Of a DNA stretch of 64,000 nt, positions 1 through 8,903 are shown one piece after another. Below the pieces are notes generated by a model that saw only the letters and a program-made list of their open reading frames with translations, made no database searches and was not told the origin of the DNA. Numbering within the stretch: position 1 is the stretch's first letter; every line of letters begins with the position of its first letter. A program made the translations under genes and the position numbers. The DNA is taken from NCBI GenBank assembly GCA_947501445.1, contig CANMVS010000024.1:1-64000 (forward strand). Reading direction: 5' to 3'. The stretch comes from an uncultured Rhizobiaceae group bacterium. GTDB taxonomy: Bacteria > Pseudomonadota > Alphaproteobacteria > Rhizobiales > Rhizobiaceae.

Positions 1-267
1 GCATGGTGATAACGCCATATCGGAAAAATCCCCGCTAAAAACACGCCAAACAGACTTTCATGAAATTTCCGGGCTAATCCTGAATTGCTCCAGATGAGCC
101 TCCCTTTTCTACCGTTCAACGGCGGGCGCCTTCGGAATAATTAGCCACAATGGCCGGAATCAATTATTGGTTCTGCTGAAAATCGAATTTGAACTTTTCG
201 ATAAATGCGATGCGGATTGTTTGCAGGAAATGCGACCGTCGCCTGAAGTGCTTTGCGGAGAATACGG
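1..267. other. Upstream region of the aldo/keto reductase gene, no gene seen
   Basis: No convincing coding region lies here. The only symmetrical element is an imperfect palindrome, GAATCAATTATTGGTTC at 157-173 (7 of 8 arm positions pair), about 95 bp before the next start codon. It could be an operator but nothing names its regulator. Confidence 0.3.
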
Positions 268-1311
268 ATGAAATTCAACAGACTTGGCCAGACCGACACC
301 ATGGTGAGCGAGATTTGTCTTGGTTCAATGACGTGGGGCTCACAAAACAGCGAAGCCGAGGCCCACGAACAGTTGGACTATGCGATTGACCAGGGTGTGA
401 ATTTTATCGATTCGGCGGAAATGTATCCGACAACGCCGCGGCTGGCTGAAACAACCGGTCTGACGGAGGAATTGATCGGCACCTGGCTGAAGGGACGTGC
501 TGATCGCAATAATCTGATAATCGCAACGAAGATAACCGGTGAAGGCAACAAGGATGTTCGGGATGGAAAGCGCGTTGATGGTGCCCTGATACGTGATGCA
601 CTGGAAAGTTCGTTAAAACGGCTGCAAACGGATGTTGTGGATATTTTTCAGCTTCACTGGCCCAATCGTGGTTCCTACCATTTCAGAAAAAACTGGACCT
701 TCGACCCCAATAATCTGAATCCCGGCGACATGGATCAGGAGGTCGTGGACATTCTGGGCGAAGTGCAACGGCTGTGTGATGAAGGTAAAATGCGCCATTT
801 CGGCCTATCCAATGAAAGCGCCTGGGGCACGATGAAATTCCTTGAACTCAGTCGGAAACATGATTTGCCGCGCGTTGTATCACTGCAAAACGAATATAAT
901 CTTATTTGCCGTCTGTTCGATCTGGATCTGGCGGAAGTCAGTGTGCACGAGGATATTGGTCTGATGGCATTCTCCCCGCTGTCCGCCGGTGGATTGACGG
1001 GCAAATATCTGGGTGGTCACGTGCCGCAGGGATCGCGCAAGACCATGCAACCCAATCTGAATGGCCGATATGTTCCCCAGGCGGAAAAGGTCATTGCACT
1101 TTACGAGGGCGTGGCGCGCAGACACAATCTTGATCTGGCGCAGATGGCGCTGGCCTTCTGCCTGACACGGCCATTCATGATGAGTATCATTATTGGTGCC
1201 ACATCCATGGAACAGCTGAGAACAAATATAGCCGCCAAGGATCTGGTGTTAAATGATGATGTGATGGCCGATATTCACGCCATCTATCGCGATAATCCGA
1301 TGCCGGTTTAA
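268..1311 (+). CDS. Aldo/keto reductase (Tas-like)
   Basis: NAD(P)H-dependent carbonyl reductase of the aldo/keto reductase superfamily, predicted to be a cytoplasmic TIM barrel of 347 residues. The N-terminus (RLGQTDTMVSEICLGSMTWG) is the usual first strand of the Tas/YdhF-like branch. The family signature IDSAEMYP carries the catalytic Asp and Tyr, and DIFQLHWP and FGLSN are the later barrel strands. I chose ATG 268 over TTG 253 because GGAG at 257-260 is well placed and homology starts at MKFNRLG. The gene stands alone, convergent with the regulator that follows, and has no visible link to the nitrate genes. Physiological substrate is unknown; E. coli Tas is the closest architecture I recognise. 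Confidence 0.88.
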   Translation: MKFNRLGQTDTMVSEICLGSMTWGSQNSEAEAHEQLDYAIDQGVNFIDSAEMYPTTPRLAETTGLTEELIGTWLKGRADRNNLIIATKITGEGNKDVRDGKRVDGALIRDALESSLKRLQTDVVDIFQLHWPNRGSYHFRKNWTFDPNNLNPGDMDQEVVDILGEVQRLCDEGKMRHFGLSNESAWGTMKFLELSRKHDLPRVVSLQNEYNLICRLFDLDLAEVSVHEDIGLMAFSPLSAGGLTGKYLGGHVPQGSRKTMQPNLNGRYVPQAEKVIALYEGVARRHNLDLAQMALAFCLTRPFMMSIIIGATSMEQLRTNIAAKDLVLNDDVMADIHAIYRDNPMPV

Positions 1312-1314
1312 AGT

Positions 1315-1334
1315 TTTTTGCATCGGAGCAAAAA
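1315..1334. terminator. Possible bidirectional terminator between convergent genes
   Basis: TTTTTGC (1315-1321) pairs with GCAAAAA (1328-1334) around a six-base loop in the 30-bp gap between two convergent stop codons. The A/T-rich arms give a U-run on either transcript. The stem is weak, so the call is tentative. Confidence 0.4.
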
Positions 1335-1341
1335 GATTAAA

Positions 1342-2040
1342 TCAGGTTTTGCGGTCGTCAATCAGCGGATTGGGTTTTGCCAGCGTCTCCAGTGAAGTGA
1401 TATCGGTGAGCCTGACCGTAGCGCCGTCCACTTCCACCCCATAGGGTTTGAGTGTGTTGAACGCACGTGACAGGTTTTCCGGCGTCATGGCCAACATGGA
1501 GGCGATGGTGCGTTTGCCGTAGGGAAGTTCAACCCTGCCGGAACCACCCTGGTCCGCATTGTAGCGCAGCAACCGGTTTGCCAGCCGCTCTACAGCGGAG
1601 CGCAGTTTCAGGTCCTTGTGCTCTTTGACGACACTGCGATAGCAACTGGCCAGTTCAACAACAATTGACCGGGCAAAGGCTTCATCTCTTTCAAAGGCCT
1701 CGCGTACATTTTGCGATGGGATCATCAGCAGCCTGGAGCGCTGGCAGGTACGTGCCGACATCAGGTAGACTGCATCCTTGAGGACTGCGGCCAGAATGAA
1801 ACTGCCGACGGGGCGCACCATGCCCATGGTTGATTCACGTCCATTGGCCCGGGCAAAAAGCTCAACACAGCCTTCCACCACAATATAGAGAAAATCAGCC
1901 GGATCGCCCTCCGATATCAACTCCACCTGTGCGGGGAATGTCTGCAGATAAGATGCCTGCATCATCGTGGAAAATTGCTCATCCCCGACACTTTTGAAAA
2001 GGTCGAGGGCTCTGACTTCCGGCAGGTCACTCGGTCGCAT
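1342..2040 (-). CDS. Crp/Fnr-family regulator, DNR-like (nitrate/NO control)
   Basis: One-component regulator of 232 residues: N-terminal cNMP-binding-type beta barrel (about 15-130), dimerisation helix, and C-terminal winged helix (about 170-220). The barrel lacks the GE...RS phosphate pocket of CRP, and there is no N-terminal cysteine cluster as in FNR, so it is neither a cAMP nor an iron-sulfur sensor. That leaves the DNR/NnrR class, which senses NO through haem. The recognition helix reads TPENLSRAF; its E-xx-SR pattern is the FNR-type code for TTGAT half-sites, matching two boxes in the adjacent gap. I start it at ATG 2040, behind GGTGA. The upstream ATG 2052 has no ribosome site and would put a box inside the gene. 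Divergent from narK1, which supports control of nitrate respiration. Confidence 0.82.
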   Translation of the reverse strand: MRPSDLPEVRALDLFKSVGDEQFSTMMQASYLQTFPAQVELISEGDPADFLYIVVEGCVELFARANGRESTMGMVRPVGSFILAAVLKDAVYLMSARTCQRSRLLMIPSQNVREAFERDEAFARSIVVELASCYRSVVKEHKDLKLRSAVERLANRLLRYNADQGGSGRVELPYGKRTIASMLAMTPENLSRAFNTLKPYGVEVDGATVRLTDITSLETLAKPNPLIDDRKT

Positions 2041-2051
2041 CGCAATCACCA

Positions 2052-2065
2052 TTGATAATTATCAA
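2052..2065. promoter_or_regulatory. Perfect FNR/DNR box TTGAT-AATT-ATCAA
   Basis: A perfect 14-bp palindrome matching the FNR-family consensus TTGAT-N4-ATCAA. It is centred 18.5 bp before the chosen start of the DNR-like gene and 227 bp before narK1. Its place next to the regulator's own start suggests autoregulation, probably repression. It could also help the rightward promoter from a distance. Confidence 0.7.
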
Positions 2066-2188
2066 GACTATAATTGATAGAATTACTTCCATGTGATGAA
2101 AATTGCAACAGGTGAACCTCGGGTGCGCGGACTGACAGAGCGACAATTGTCGCGCCAACCTTTGTTTCGTATCTGACGTGTGTATCGA

Positions 2189-2202
2189 TTGACTCAGATC
2201 AA
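2189..2202. promoter_or_regulatory. FNR/DNR box TTGAC-TCAG-ATCAA upstream of narK1
   Basis: Matches TTGAT-N4-ATCAA at all but one of the ten defined positions. The centre is 89 bp before the narK1 ATG. A class II activator site centred 41.5 bp before transcription would place the start near 2237 and leave a leader of about 48 nt, a typical geometry for a nar operon. Confidence 0.72.
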
Positions 2203-2284
2203 ACCCCAAAGCTGTGCCGCCCTGCATTCCTATTGCGGGCCAGCTGATTGCTGATTGCCCTCGGATTGAAACGGGGATGAAACT

Positions 2285-3655
2285 ATGCATTCACTCGAAG
2301 GGGTTACCCGTAATGATCAATATCGTGCGCTGGGGCTGAGTACATTTGCCTTTACGGTATGCTTTGCGGTCTGGACCATATTTTCCATCATAGGCGTCAA
2401 GATCAAGGGCGAGCTGGGCTTAAGTGATACCCAGTTTGGTCTTCTGGTTGCCACGCCAATTCTGACCGGTTCTGTCAGCCGGATATTTTTGGGTGTGTGG
2501 ACCGAGCAGATTGGTGGCCGCATCATGTTCCCGCTGCAGATGCTGATCACTGCCGTCGCCGTCTGGCTATTGACTTCAGTGCAAACCTATCCGGTTTTTT
2601 TGCTGGCTGCGCTGGGCCTGGGTCTGGCCGGTGGATCCTTCATTGTCGGCGTAGCCTATGTGTCCCAGTGGTTTGACAAGGAACATCAGGGCACCGCACT
2701 TGGCATATTCGGTGCGGGTAATGTTGGCGCCGCGGTAACCAATTTTGCAGCTCCTTTTCTGGTTCTGGCCATGGGATGGGAAGGCACCGCGCGTATATAT
2801 GCCATTGTGCTGGCTGTCACGGCCGTGCTGTTTTATCTGTTCAGTAAGGATGACCCGGCTCAGGCACAACGCAAGCGCACAGGCGCGCGGCCTGTTTCTG
2901 CAGCTGAACAGCTCGCCCCATTGAAAAACATTCAGGTCTGGCGCTTTGCCACCTACTATTTCTTCGTTTTCGGTGCCTTTGTCGCGCTGGCATCATTTCT
3001 GCCGCGCTATTACGTCGGCGCTTATGGGCTGGAATTAACCACGGCTGGTGTCTTTGCCGGGTTGTATTCTCTGCCCGGGTCCGTCTTTCGCGCATTGGGC
3101 GGCTGGATGTCAGATCGCTGGGGTGCCAGGTCGGTCATGTATCTGACATTTATCGTGTCACTCGTGTGCCTGTTCGTCATGAGTTATCCCAACACAAGTT
3201 ACACGGTTCAGGGAATTGCCAGCCCGATTGAATTCAACTTGCGCATCAGCGTCGGTTTCTTTGTCGCGCTGACCGTGGTTCTGGGGTTCGTGATGAGCCT
3301 TGGCAAGGCCGCGGTCTACAAGCACATACCTGTCTATTATCCACACCATGTGGGCTCGGTGGGCGGGCTTGTCGGCATGATCGGCGGTCTCGGCGGTTTC
3401 TTCCTGCCTATTGCCTTCGGATTACTGCTGGACCTGACCGGTGTGTGGACTGCGCCTTTCATGCTGCTGTTTGCGATCGTCGCGGTATCGAACGTGTGGA
3501 TGCATGTTGCCATACGGCGCATGGAAAAACGCCGCCACCCTGGGCTCGAGGACGAAAAATACCTGTCCGATGTTCCAGAGGCCCCATTGGCAAAACCGCA
3601 ACCTGCGGCCAATGGCACGGCGGATTCGGGTGAGACCGCAGCCGTCAAATCGTAA
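2285..3655 (+). CDS. narK: NarK1-type nitrate/nitrite transporter (MFS)
   Basis: Twelve-helix major facilitator of the nitrate/nitrite porter family, 456 residues, inner membrane. The first half carries LGLSDTQFGLLVATPILTGS, the usual NarK N-terminal region with the substrate Arg in the following SRIFLGVWTEQIGGR loop. The second half has the glycine-rich nitrate signature GGLVGMIGGLGGFFLP. A hydrophilic tail of about 40 residues ends the protein. It opens the nitrate reductase operon, 63 bp before a second, unlike NarK paralogue. In Paracoccus the two types are fused into one 24-helix protein; here they are separate genes. By analogy NarK1 is a proton-coupled nitrate importer, but the class assignment by eye is not certain. 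Confidence 0.9.
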   Translation: MHSLEGVTRNDQYRALGLSTFAFTVCFAVWTIFSIIGVKIKGELGLSDTQFGLLVATPILTGSVSRIFLGVWTEQIGGRIMFPLQMLITAVAVWLLTSVQTYPVFLLAALGLGLAGGSFIVGVAYVSQWFDKEHQGTALGIFGAGNVGAAVTNFAAPFLVLAMGWEGTARIYAIVLAVTAVLFYLFSKDDPAQAQRKRTGARPVSAAEQLAPLKNIQVWRFATYYFFVFGAFVALASFLPRYYVGAYGLELTTAGVFAGLYSLPGSVFRALGGWMSDRWGARSVMYLTFIVSLVCLFVMSYPNTSYTVQGIASPIEFNLRISVGFFVALTVVLGFVMSLGKAAVYKHIPVYYPHHVGSVGGLVGMIGGLGGFFLPIAFGLLLDLTGVWTAPFMLLFAIVAVSNVWMHVAIRRMEKRRHPGLEDEKYLSDVPEAPLAKPQPAANGTADSGETAAVKS

Positions 3656-3718
3656 AATCAGGGCGGGTCTGTCATTCAAACGACCCGCCGCAATCGACCC
3701 AGCCAAAAGGAATTAGCC

Positions 3719-5113
3719 ATGGCGATTTCGACAACACAAAATGGGCGGACAGGCCCGACACTCAATGACTGGCGTCCGGATGATCCGGCATTTTGGAACC
3801 AATCAGGTCGCCGCATTGCAAAGCGCAATTTGTGGATATCCATTCCTGCTTTGCTGTTGGCATTTTCCGTGTGGATGGTGTGGAGTGTGGTGGTGGCAAA
3901 TCTGCCATCAATAGGGTTTACCTATTCAACGGGTCAATTGTTCTGGCTGGCAGCGCTTCCCGGATTGTCGGGTGCAACGCTGCGTATATTCTATTCCTTC
4001 ATGGTGCCGATCTTTGGCGGACGGCTGTGGACGACACTGACAACTGCATCCCTGCTGCTGCCGGCCATTGGTATCGGCTTTGCGGTTCAGGATCCAACAA
4101 CGTCCTACAGCGTATTTCTCATCCTTGCGCTTCTGTGTGGTTTTGGCGGAGGCAACTTCGCGTCCTCCATGGCCAACATCGCCTTTTTCTATCCGAAATC
4201 GGAAAAGGGCAATGCGCTGGCGCTGAACGCAGGACTGGGCAATCTGGGTGTTTCCGTCATGCAGTTTGTCGTACCCCTGGTCATCACCGCCGGTGTATTC
4301 GGAGCATTGGGCGGTGCGCCACAATTGCTTGCTGATGGCAGCGAATTATGGGTCCAGAACGCCGGGTTCATCTGGGTGCCTTTTTTGATCATCGCTACAA
4401 TTGCAGCCTGGTTCGGCATGAATGATATCGCCGATGCCAAGGCCAGTTTCAAAGAGCAATCCATCATATTTTCACGCAAGCACAATTGGATCATGTGCAT
4501 TCTTTATACCGGAACATTTGGCAGTTTCATTGGCTATGCGGCTGGATTTCCACTGCTGATGAAGACCCAGTTTCCAGAGGTCAATGTATTGACCTATGCT
4601 TTTTTGGGGCCATTGGTTGGTGCCTTGTCGCGTGCCGGAACCGGTTGGGTTTCCGACAGGTTCGGCGGTGGACGGGTAACGTTCTGGACATTTTTAGGCA
4701 TGATTATTGCCGTTGGTGGTGTCCTGTTCTTTCTGGACATCAAACAGGAACCGGGTGCTTTCTGGGGGTTCTTTGCCTGCTTCATGGCGCTGTTCTTCCT
4801 GACCGGTGTCGGCAATGCCTCCACCTTCCAGATGATCCCCAGTATCATGCGGCTGGAAATTCCACGATTGATGCCGCAACTGGATCAGACGCAGACGCTG
4901 AAACAATCCGAGCGCGAAAGCGCGGCAATCATCGCTTTCACGTCAGCCATTGCAGCCTATGGCGCGTTTTTCATTCCCAAGGCTTACGGCTCTTCCATCA
5001 GTCTGACCGGTGGACCGGATGGAGCCCTGTGGTGCTTTGGCATTTTCTACGCGGTCTGTGTCTGCATCACCTGGGTTTTCTATTCACGTAAAAATGCGCC
5101 GGTTCCCTGCTGA
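3719..5113 (+). CDS. NarK2-type nitrate/nitrite antiporter (MFS)
   Basis: Second nitrate/nitrite porter, 464 residues. An N-terminal extension (about 35 residues, with LNDWRPDDPAFW) precedes the first membrane helix; that DW.PEDP.FW-like stretch is typical of NarK2 and E. coli NarK. The Arg of ATLRIFYSFMVPIFGGR and GGGNFASSMANIAFF are the family signatures. ATG 3719 follows AAAAGGA. NarK2 proteins are usually nitrate/nitrite exchangers needed for continued respiration, so with NarK1 this pair would supply nitrate to cytoplasmic NarG and remove nitrite. The gene ends 28 bp before narG. Confidence 0.9.
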   Translation: MAISTTQNGRTGPTLNDWRPDDPAFWNQSGRRIAKRNLWISIPALLLAFSVWMVWSVVVANLPSIGFTYSTGQLFWLAALPGLSGATLRIFYSFMVPIFGGRLWTTLTTASLLLPAIGIGFAVQDPTTSYSVFLILALLCGFGGGNFASSMANIAFFYPKSEKGNALALNAGLGNLGVSVMQFVVPLVITAGVFGALGGAPQLLADGSELWVQNAGFIWVPFLIIATIAAWFGMNDIADAKASFKEQSIIFSRKHNWIMCILYTGTFGSFIGYAAGFPLLMKTQFPEVNVLTYAFLGPLVGALSRAGTGWVSDRFGGGRVTFWTFLGMIIAVGGVLFFLDIKQEPGAFWGFFACFMALFFLTGVGNASTFQMIPSIMRLEIPRLMPQLDQTQTLKQSERESAAIIAFTSAIAAYGAFFIPKAYGSSISLTGGPDGALWCFGIFYAVCVCITWVFYSRKNAPVPC

Positions 5114-5141
5114 TCCGCCTCGAAACACAAGGACTGTCCCC

Positions 5142-8100
5142 ATGTCTCATCTCCTCGACCGCCTTAATTTCCTGGCGAACCAGAATGTCAGCTCCTATTC
5201 CAATGGTCACGGCATCACCACCAATGAAAGCCGCGACTGGGAAGATTCCTATCGCAAGCGCTGGCAACACGACAAGATCGTGCGCTCCACCCACGGTGTG
5301 AATTGCACCGGATCATGTTCGTGGAAAATATATGTAAAGGGCGGCATTGTTACCTGGGAAACGCAGCAAACGGACTATCCGCGCACCCGGCCGGATTTGC
5401 CGAACCATGAACCGCGTGGCTGTTCGCGTGGAGCCAGCTACAGCTGGTATATGTACTCTGCAAACCGGGTCAAATATCCGCTCATCCGGTCCCGGCTATT
5501 GAAATTATGGCGCAAGGAGCGGGCGGTCAAAACGCCTGTTGCCGCCTGGGCTGCCATTCAGCAGGATCCGGAAAAACGCGGTGACTACACCAAGATGCGC
5601 GGTCATGGTGGATTTGTGCGGGCCGATTGGGACGAGATCAACGAGATCATAGCCGCTGCCAATGCCTATACGGCGAAAAAATGGGGCCCTGATCGTGTCA
5701 TCGGATTTTCACCCATTCCGGCCATGTCGATGGTCTCCTATGCTGCCGGGTCGCGTTATTTGTCATTGATGGGCGGCACCTGCATGTCGTTTTACGATTG
5801 GTATTGCGATTTGCCGCCCGCGTCACCAATGACTTGGGGCGAGCAGACCGACGTACCGGAATCCGCCGATTGGTATAATGCCGGCTTCCTCATGCTGTGG
5901 GGATCAAACGTCCCGCAGACCCGCACACCGGACGCACATTTTTATACCGAAGCGCGTTACAAGGGCGCCAAATCGGTTGTTGTCTCTCCGGATTATTCTG
6001 AAGCCGCCAAGTTCTCCGACATGTGGCTTCACCCCAAGCAGGGCACGGATGCCGCATTGGCGATGGCGCTTGGCCATGTGGTTCTGCGGGAGTTTCATCT
6101 CGACCGGCAGGCTGCCTATTTTGAGGATTACTGCCAGCGCTACACGGACATGCCGATGCTGGTACGGTTGGTGGAAAAGGACGGTAACTATGTCCCCGAA
6201 CGCCAGTTGCGCACCTCCGATTTTGACGGCTCTCTGGGTGAAACCAATAATACAGAATGGAAGACCGTGGCTATCGATCGCGCCAACGGCGAGCCTGTGG
6301 CACCGCATGGTTCCATCGGTTTTCGCTGGGGAGACAAGGGCAAATGGAATCTGGCCGGAAAAAACGATGCGGGTGATGATCTCGCCCTGCAGATGAGCCT
6401 CATCTCGGAAGAAAATCACGACGAAATCGCATCCGTTGCCTTCCCCTATTTCGGTAACCGCGAACACGACCATTTTGAAGGTACCGACCACGACAGTGTT
6501 TTGTTGCGTGCGGTGCCTGCCAGGAAAGTCATGTTGGCCGATGGTGAGGCACTGGTCGCCACGGTCTTTGATCTGTTCATGGCCAACTACGGGCTGGATC
6601 GCGGGCTGGGCGATAAAAATTCAGCCAAATCCTTTGATGATAACCTCCCCTATACGCCCGCATGGGCGGAGAAAATCACCGGCGTGCCGCGTGAACAGAT
6701 CATCACCGTTGCACGTGAATTTGCGTTGAATGCGGAAAAAACCAATGGCCGATCCATGGTTATCCTGGGTGCCGGTCTGAACCATTGGTACCACATGGAC
6801 ATGAACTATCGCGGGATCATCAATCTGTTGATCATGTGCGGATGTGTCGGCCAGTCAGGTGGTGGCTGGAGCCATTATGTCGGCCAGGAGAAACTGCGGC
6901 CACAAACGGGCTGGTTGCCGCTGGCATTCGGGCTTGATTGGAAACGACCACCGCGCCAGATGAATTCCACATCGTTTTTCTATGCCCATTCAGACCAATG
7001 GCGTTACGAAACGCTGGAGGTCAGTGAAATACTGTCTCCAACGGCACCGGACGGTGCCTGGGATGGTGCGCTGATCGATTACAATATCCGCGCCGAACGC
7101 ATGGGCTGGCTGCCATCTGCACCGCAGTTGCAGACCAATCCGCTTGAAATTTCGGCGGCTGCGCAAAAAGCCGGCAAAGACGTAAAGGACTATGTCGTCG
7201 AGCAACTGCAGTCTGGCGATTTGAAGATGTCCTGCGAGGACCCGGACAGGCAGGAGAACTGGCCGCGCAACATGTTTGTCTGGCGTTCCAACCTGCTGGG
7301 TTCATCGGGCAAGGGGCACGAATATTTCCTTAAGCACCTGCTTGGAACAACCCATGGTGTCCTTGGAAAGGACCTTGGCGAAGAAGGCGCGCAGCGCTCA
7401 CGTGAGGCGGTGTGGCACGACGAGGCTCCCGAAGGTAAACTCGATCTGCTGGTCACACTGGATTTCCGCATGTCCACGACCTGCGTCTTTTCAGATATCG
7501 TGCTGCCAACCGCAACCTGGTATGAGAAGAACGATCTCAATACCTCGGATATGCATCCCTTCATTCATCCCCTTACCAGTGCTGCTGATCCGGCCTGGGA
7601 AGCGCGGAGTGACTGGGATATCTTCAAGGGCATTGCAGAAAAATTCTCGCAGGTTGCGCCGGAAGTTCTTGGCGTTGAAGAAGATGTCGTTCTGGTGCCT
7701 ATCCTGCACGACACTGCCAATGAACTGGCCCAGCCCTTTGACGTGAAAGACTGGAAAAAGGGAGAGGTTGATCCGCTCCCCGGCAAAACCATGCCAGTCG
7801 TTACAGTCGTCGAACGCGACTATGCCAATCTCTACAAGCAGTTTACCTCGCTTGGCCCATTGTTGGATACACTGGGCAACGGTGGCAAGGGCATCAGCTG
7901 GAATACGCAGGCTGAGGTTGAACTTGTTGGCAAACTCAATGGTCTGGTTGCCGAAGAAGGCGTCAGCAAGGGACGACCGCGTATTGAAAGTGACATTGAT
8001 GCGTCTGAGGTCATCCTGTCGCTTGCTCCGGAAACCAATGGTGAAGTGGCGGTCAAGGCATGGGAGGCGCTGAATGCCTTCACCGGCAGGGACCACACCC

Positions 8101-8903
8101 ATCTGGCCGCTCCGAAGGAAGATGAGAAAATTCGCTTTCGCGATGTTGTCGCCCAGCCGCGCAAGATCATCTCGTCACCCACATGGTCGGGTCTTGAATC
8201 AGAACATGTATGTTACAACGCATGCTACACGAACGTTCATGAGTTCATTCCATGGCGTACCCTGTCCGGCCGTCAGCAACTCTATCAGGATCACCTGTGG
8301 ATGCGGGCTTTTGGTGAGGGGTTTTGTGTCTATCGCCCCCCCATCGACACCAAGGGTGTCAATCCGGTTATCAAAACCAAGTCCAATGGCAATCCGCAAC
8401 TGGTGTTGAATTTCATCACACCACACCAGAAATGGGGCATCCATTCGACCTATTCGGACAATCTGCTGATGCTCACGCTGAACCGCGGCGGACCTGTCGT
8501 GTGGATATCCGAGGTTGACGCGGTCAAGGGCGCACTTGTCGATAACGACTGGGTGGAGGTCTACAATGTCAACGGGGCGATTGTTGCCCGGGTCGTGGTG
8601 TCTCAACGGATGAAGGAGGGCACGATCTACATGTATCACGCACAGGAAAAAATCGTGAATACACCGGGCTCCCAAATCACCGGGCAGCGTGGCGGTATCC
8701 ACAATTCGGTGACCCGTGCAATCGTCAAGCCCACCCATATGATCGGTGGCTATGCGCAGCTTTCCTACGGCTTCAACTACTACGGCACCGTCGGCTCCAA
8801 TCGCGATGAATTTGTGATCGTCCACAAGATGGAGAAGGTCGATTGGATGGAAGGCCCATACCGCGACGATGCGCCGGTAAATACGAAGGAGGCGGCAGAA
8901 TGA
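5142..8903 (+). CDS. narG: Respiratory nitrate reductase alpha subunit
   Basis: Catalytic molybdenum subunit of membrane-bound nitrate reductase on the cytoplasmic face; reduces nitrate to nitrite with quinol electrons. 1253 residues, close to E. coli NarG. The FS0 [4Fe-4S] ligands are all present: His51, Cys55, Cys59 and Cys94. YDWYCDLPPASP near residue 220 holds the Asp ligand of molybdenum. The C-terminal molybdopterin-binding domain ends at about residue 1240. The start is ATG 5142 (MSHLLDRLNFL); in-frame codons further upstream lie inside narK2. The start site is weak (AAGGACTGTCCCC). The gene overlaps narH by four bases (ATGA), so the two subunits are probably translationally coupled. 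Confidence 0.97.
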   Translation: MSHLLDRLNFLANQNVSSYSNGHGITTNESRDWEDSYRKRWQHDKIVRSTHGVNCTGSCSWKIYVKGGIVTWETQQTDYPRTRPDLPNHEPRGCSRGASYSWYMYSANRVKYPLIRSRLLKLWRKERAVKTPVAAWAAIQQDPEKRGDYTKMRGHGGFVRADWDEINEIIAAANAYTAKKWGPDRVIGFSPIPAMSMVSYAAGSRYLSLMGGTCMSFYDWYCDLPPASPMTWGEQTDVPESADWYNAGFLMLWGSNVPQTRTPDAHFYTEARYKGAKSVVVSPDYSEAAKFSDMWLHPKQGTDAALAMALGHVVLREFHLDRQAAYFEDYCQRYTDMPMLVRLVEKDGNYVPERQLRTSDFDGSLGETNNTEWKTVAIDRANGEPVAPHGSIGFRWGDKGKWNLAGKNDAGDDLALQMSLISEENHDEIASVAFPYFGNREHDHFEGTDHDSVLLRAVPARKVMLADGEALVATVFDLFMANYGLDRGLGDKNSAKSFDDNLPYTPAWAEKITGVPREQIITVAREFALNAEKTNGRSMVILGAGLNHWYHMDMNYRGIINLLIMCGCVGQSGGGWSHYVGQEKLRPQTGWLPLAFGLDWKRPPRQMNSTSFFYAHSDQWRYETLEVSEILSPTAPDGAWDGALIDYNIRAERMGWLPSAPQLQTNPLEISAAAQKAGKDVKDYVVEQLQSGDLKMSCEDPDRQENWPRNMFVWRSNLLGSSGKGHEYFLKHLLGTTHGVLGKDLGEEGAQRSREAVWHDEAPEGKLDLLVTLDFRMSTTCVFSDIVLPTATWYEKNDLNTSDMHPFIHPLTSAADPAWEARSDWDIFKGIAEKFSQVAPEVLGVEEDVVLVPILHDTANELAQPFDVKDWKKGEVDPLPGKTMPVVTVVERDYANLYKQFTSLGPLLDTLGNGGKGISWNTQAEVELVGKLNGLVAEEGVSKGRPRIESDIDASEVILSLAPETNGEVAVKAWEALNAFTGRDHTHLAAPKEDEKIRFRDVVAQPRKIISSPTWSGLESEHVCYNACYTNVHEFIPWRTLSGRQQLYQDHLWMRAFGEGFCVYRPPIDTKGVNPVIKTKSNGNPQLVLNFITPHQKWGIHSTYSDNLLMLTLNRGGPVVWISEVDAVKGALVDNDWVEVYNVNGAIVARVVVSQRMKEGTIYMYHAQEKIVNTPGSQITGQRGGIHNSVTRAIVKPTHMIGGYAQLSYGFNYYGTVGSNRDEFVIVHKMEKVDWMEGPYRDDAPVNTKEAAE

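Noticed and set aside
5010-5141. Upstream extension of narG to ATG 5010
   Set aside because: It lies inside narK2 in another frame and has no homology; NarG homology begins at 5142.
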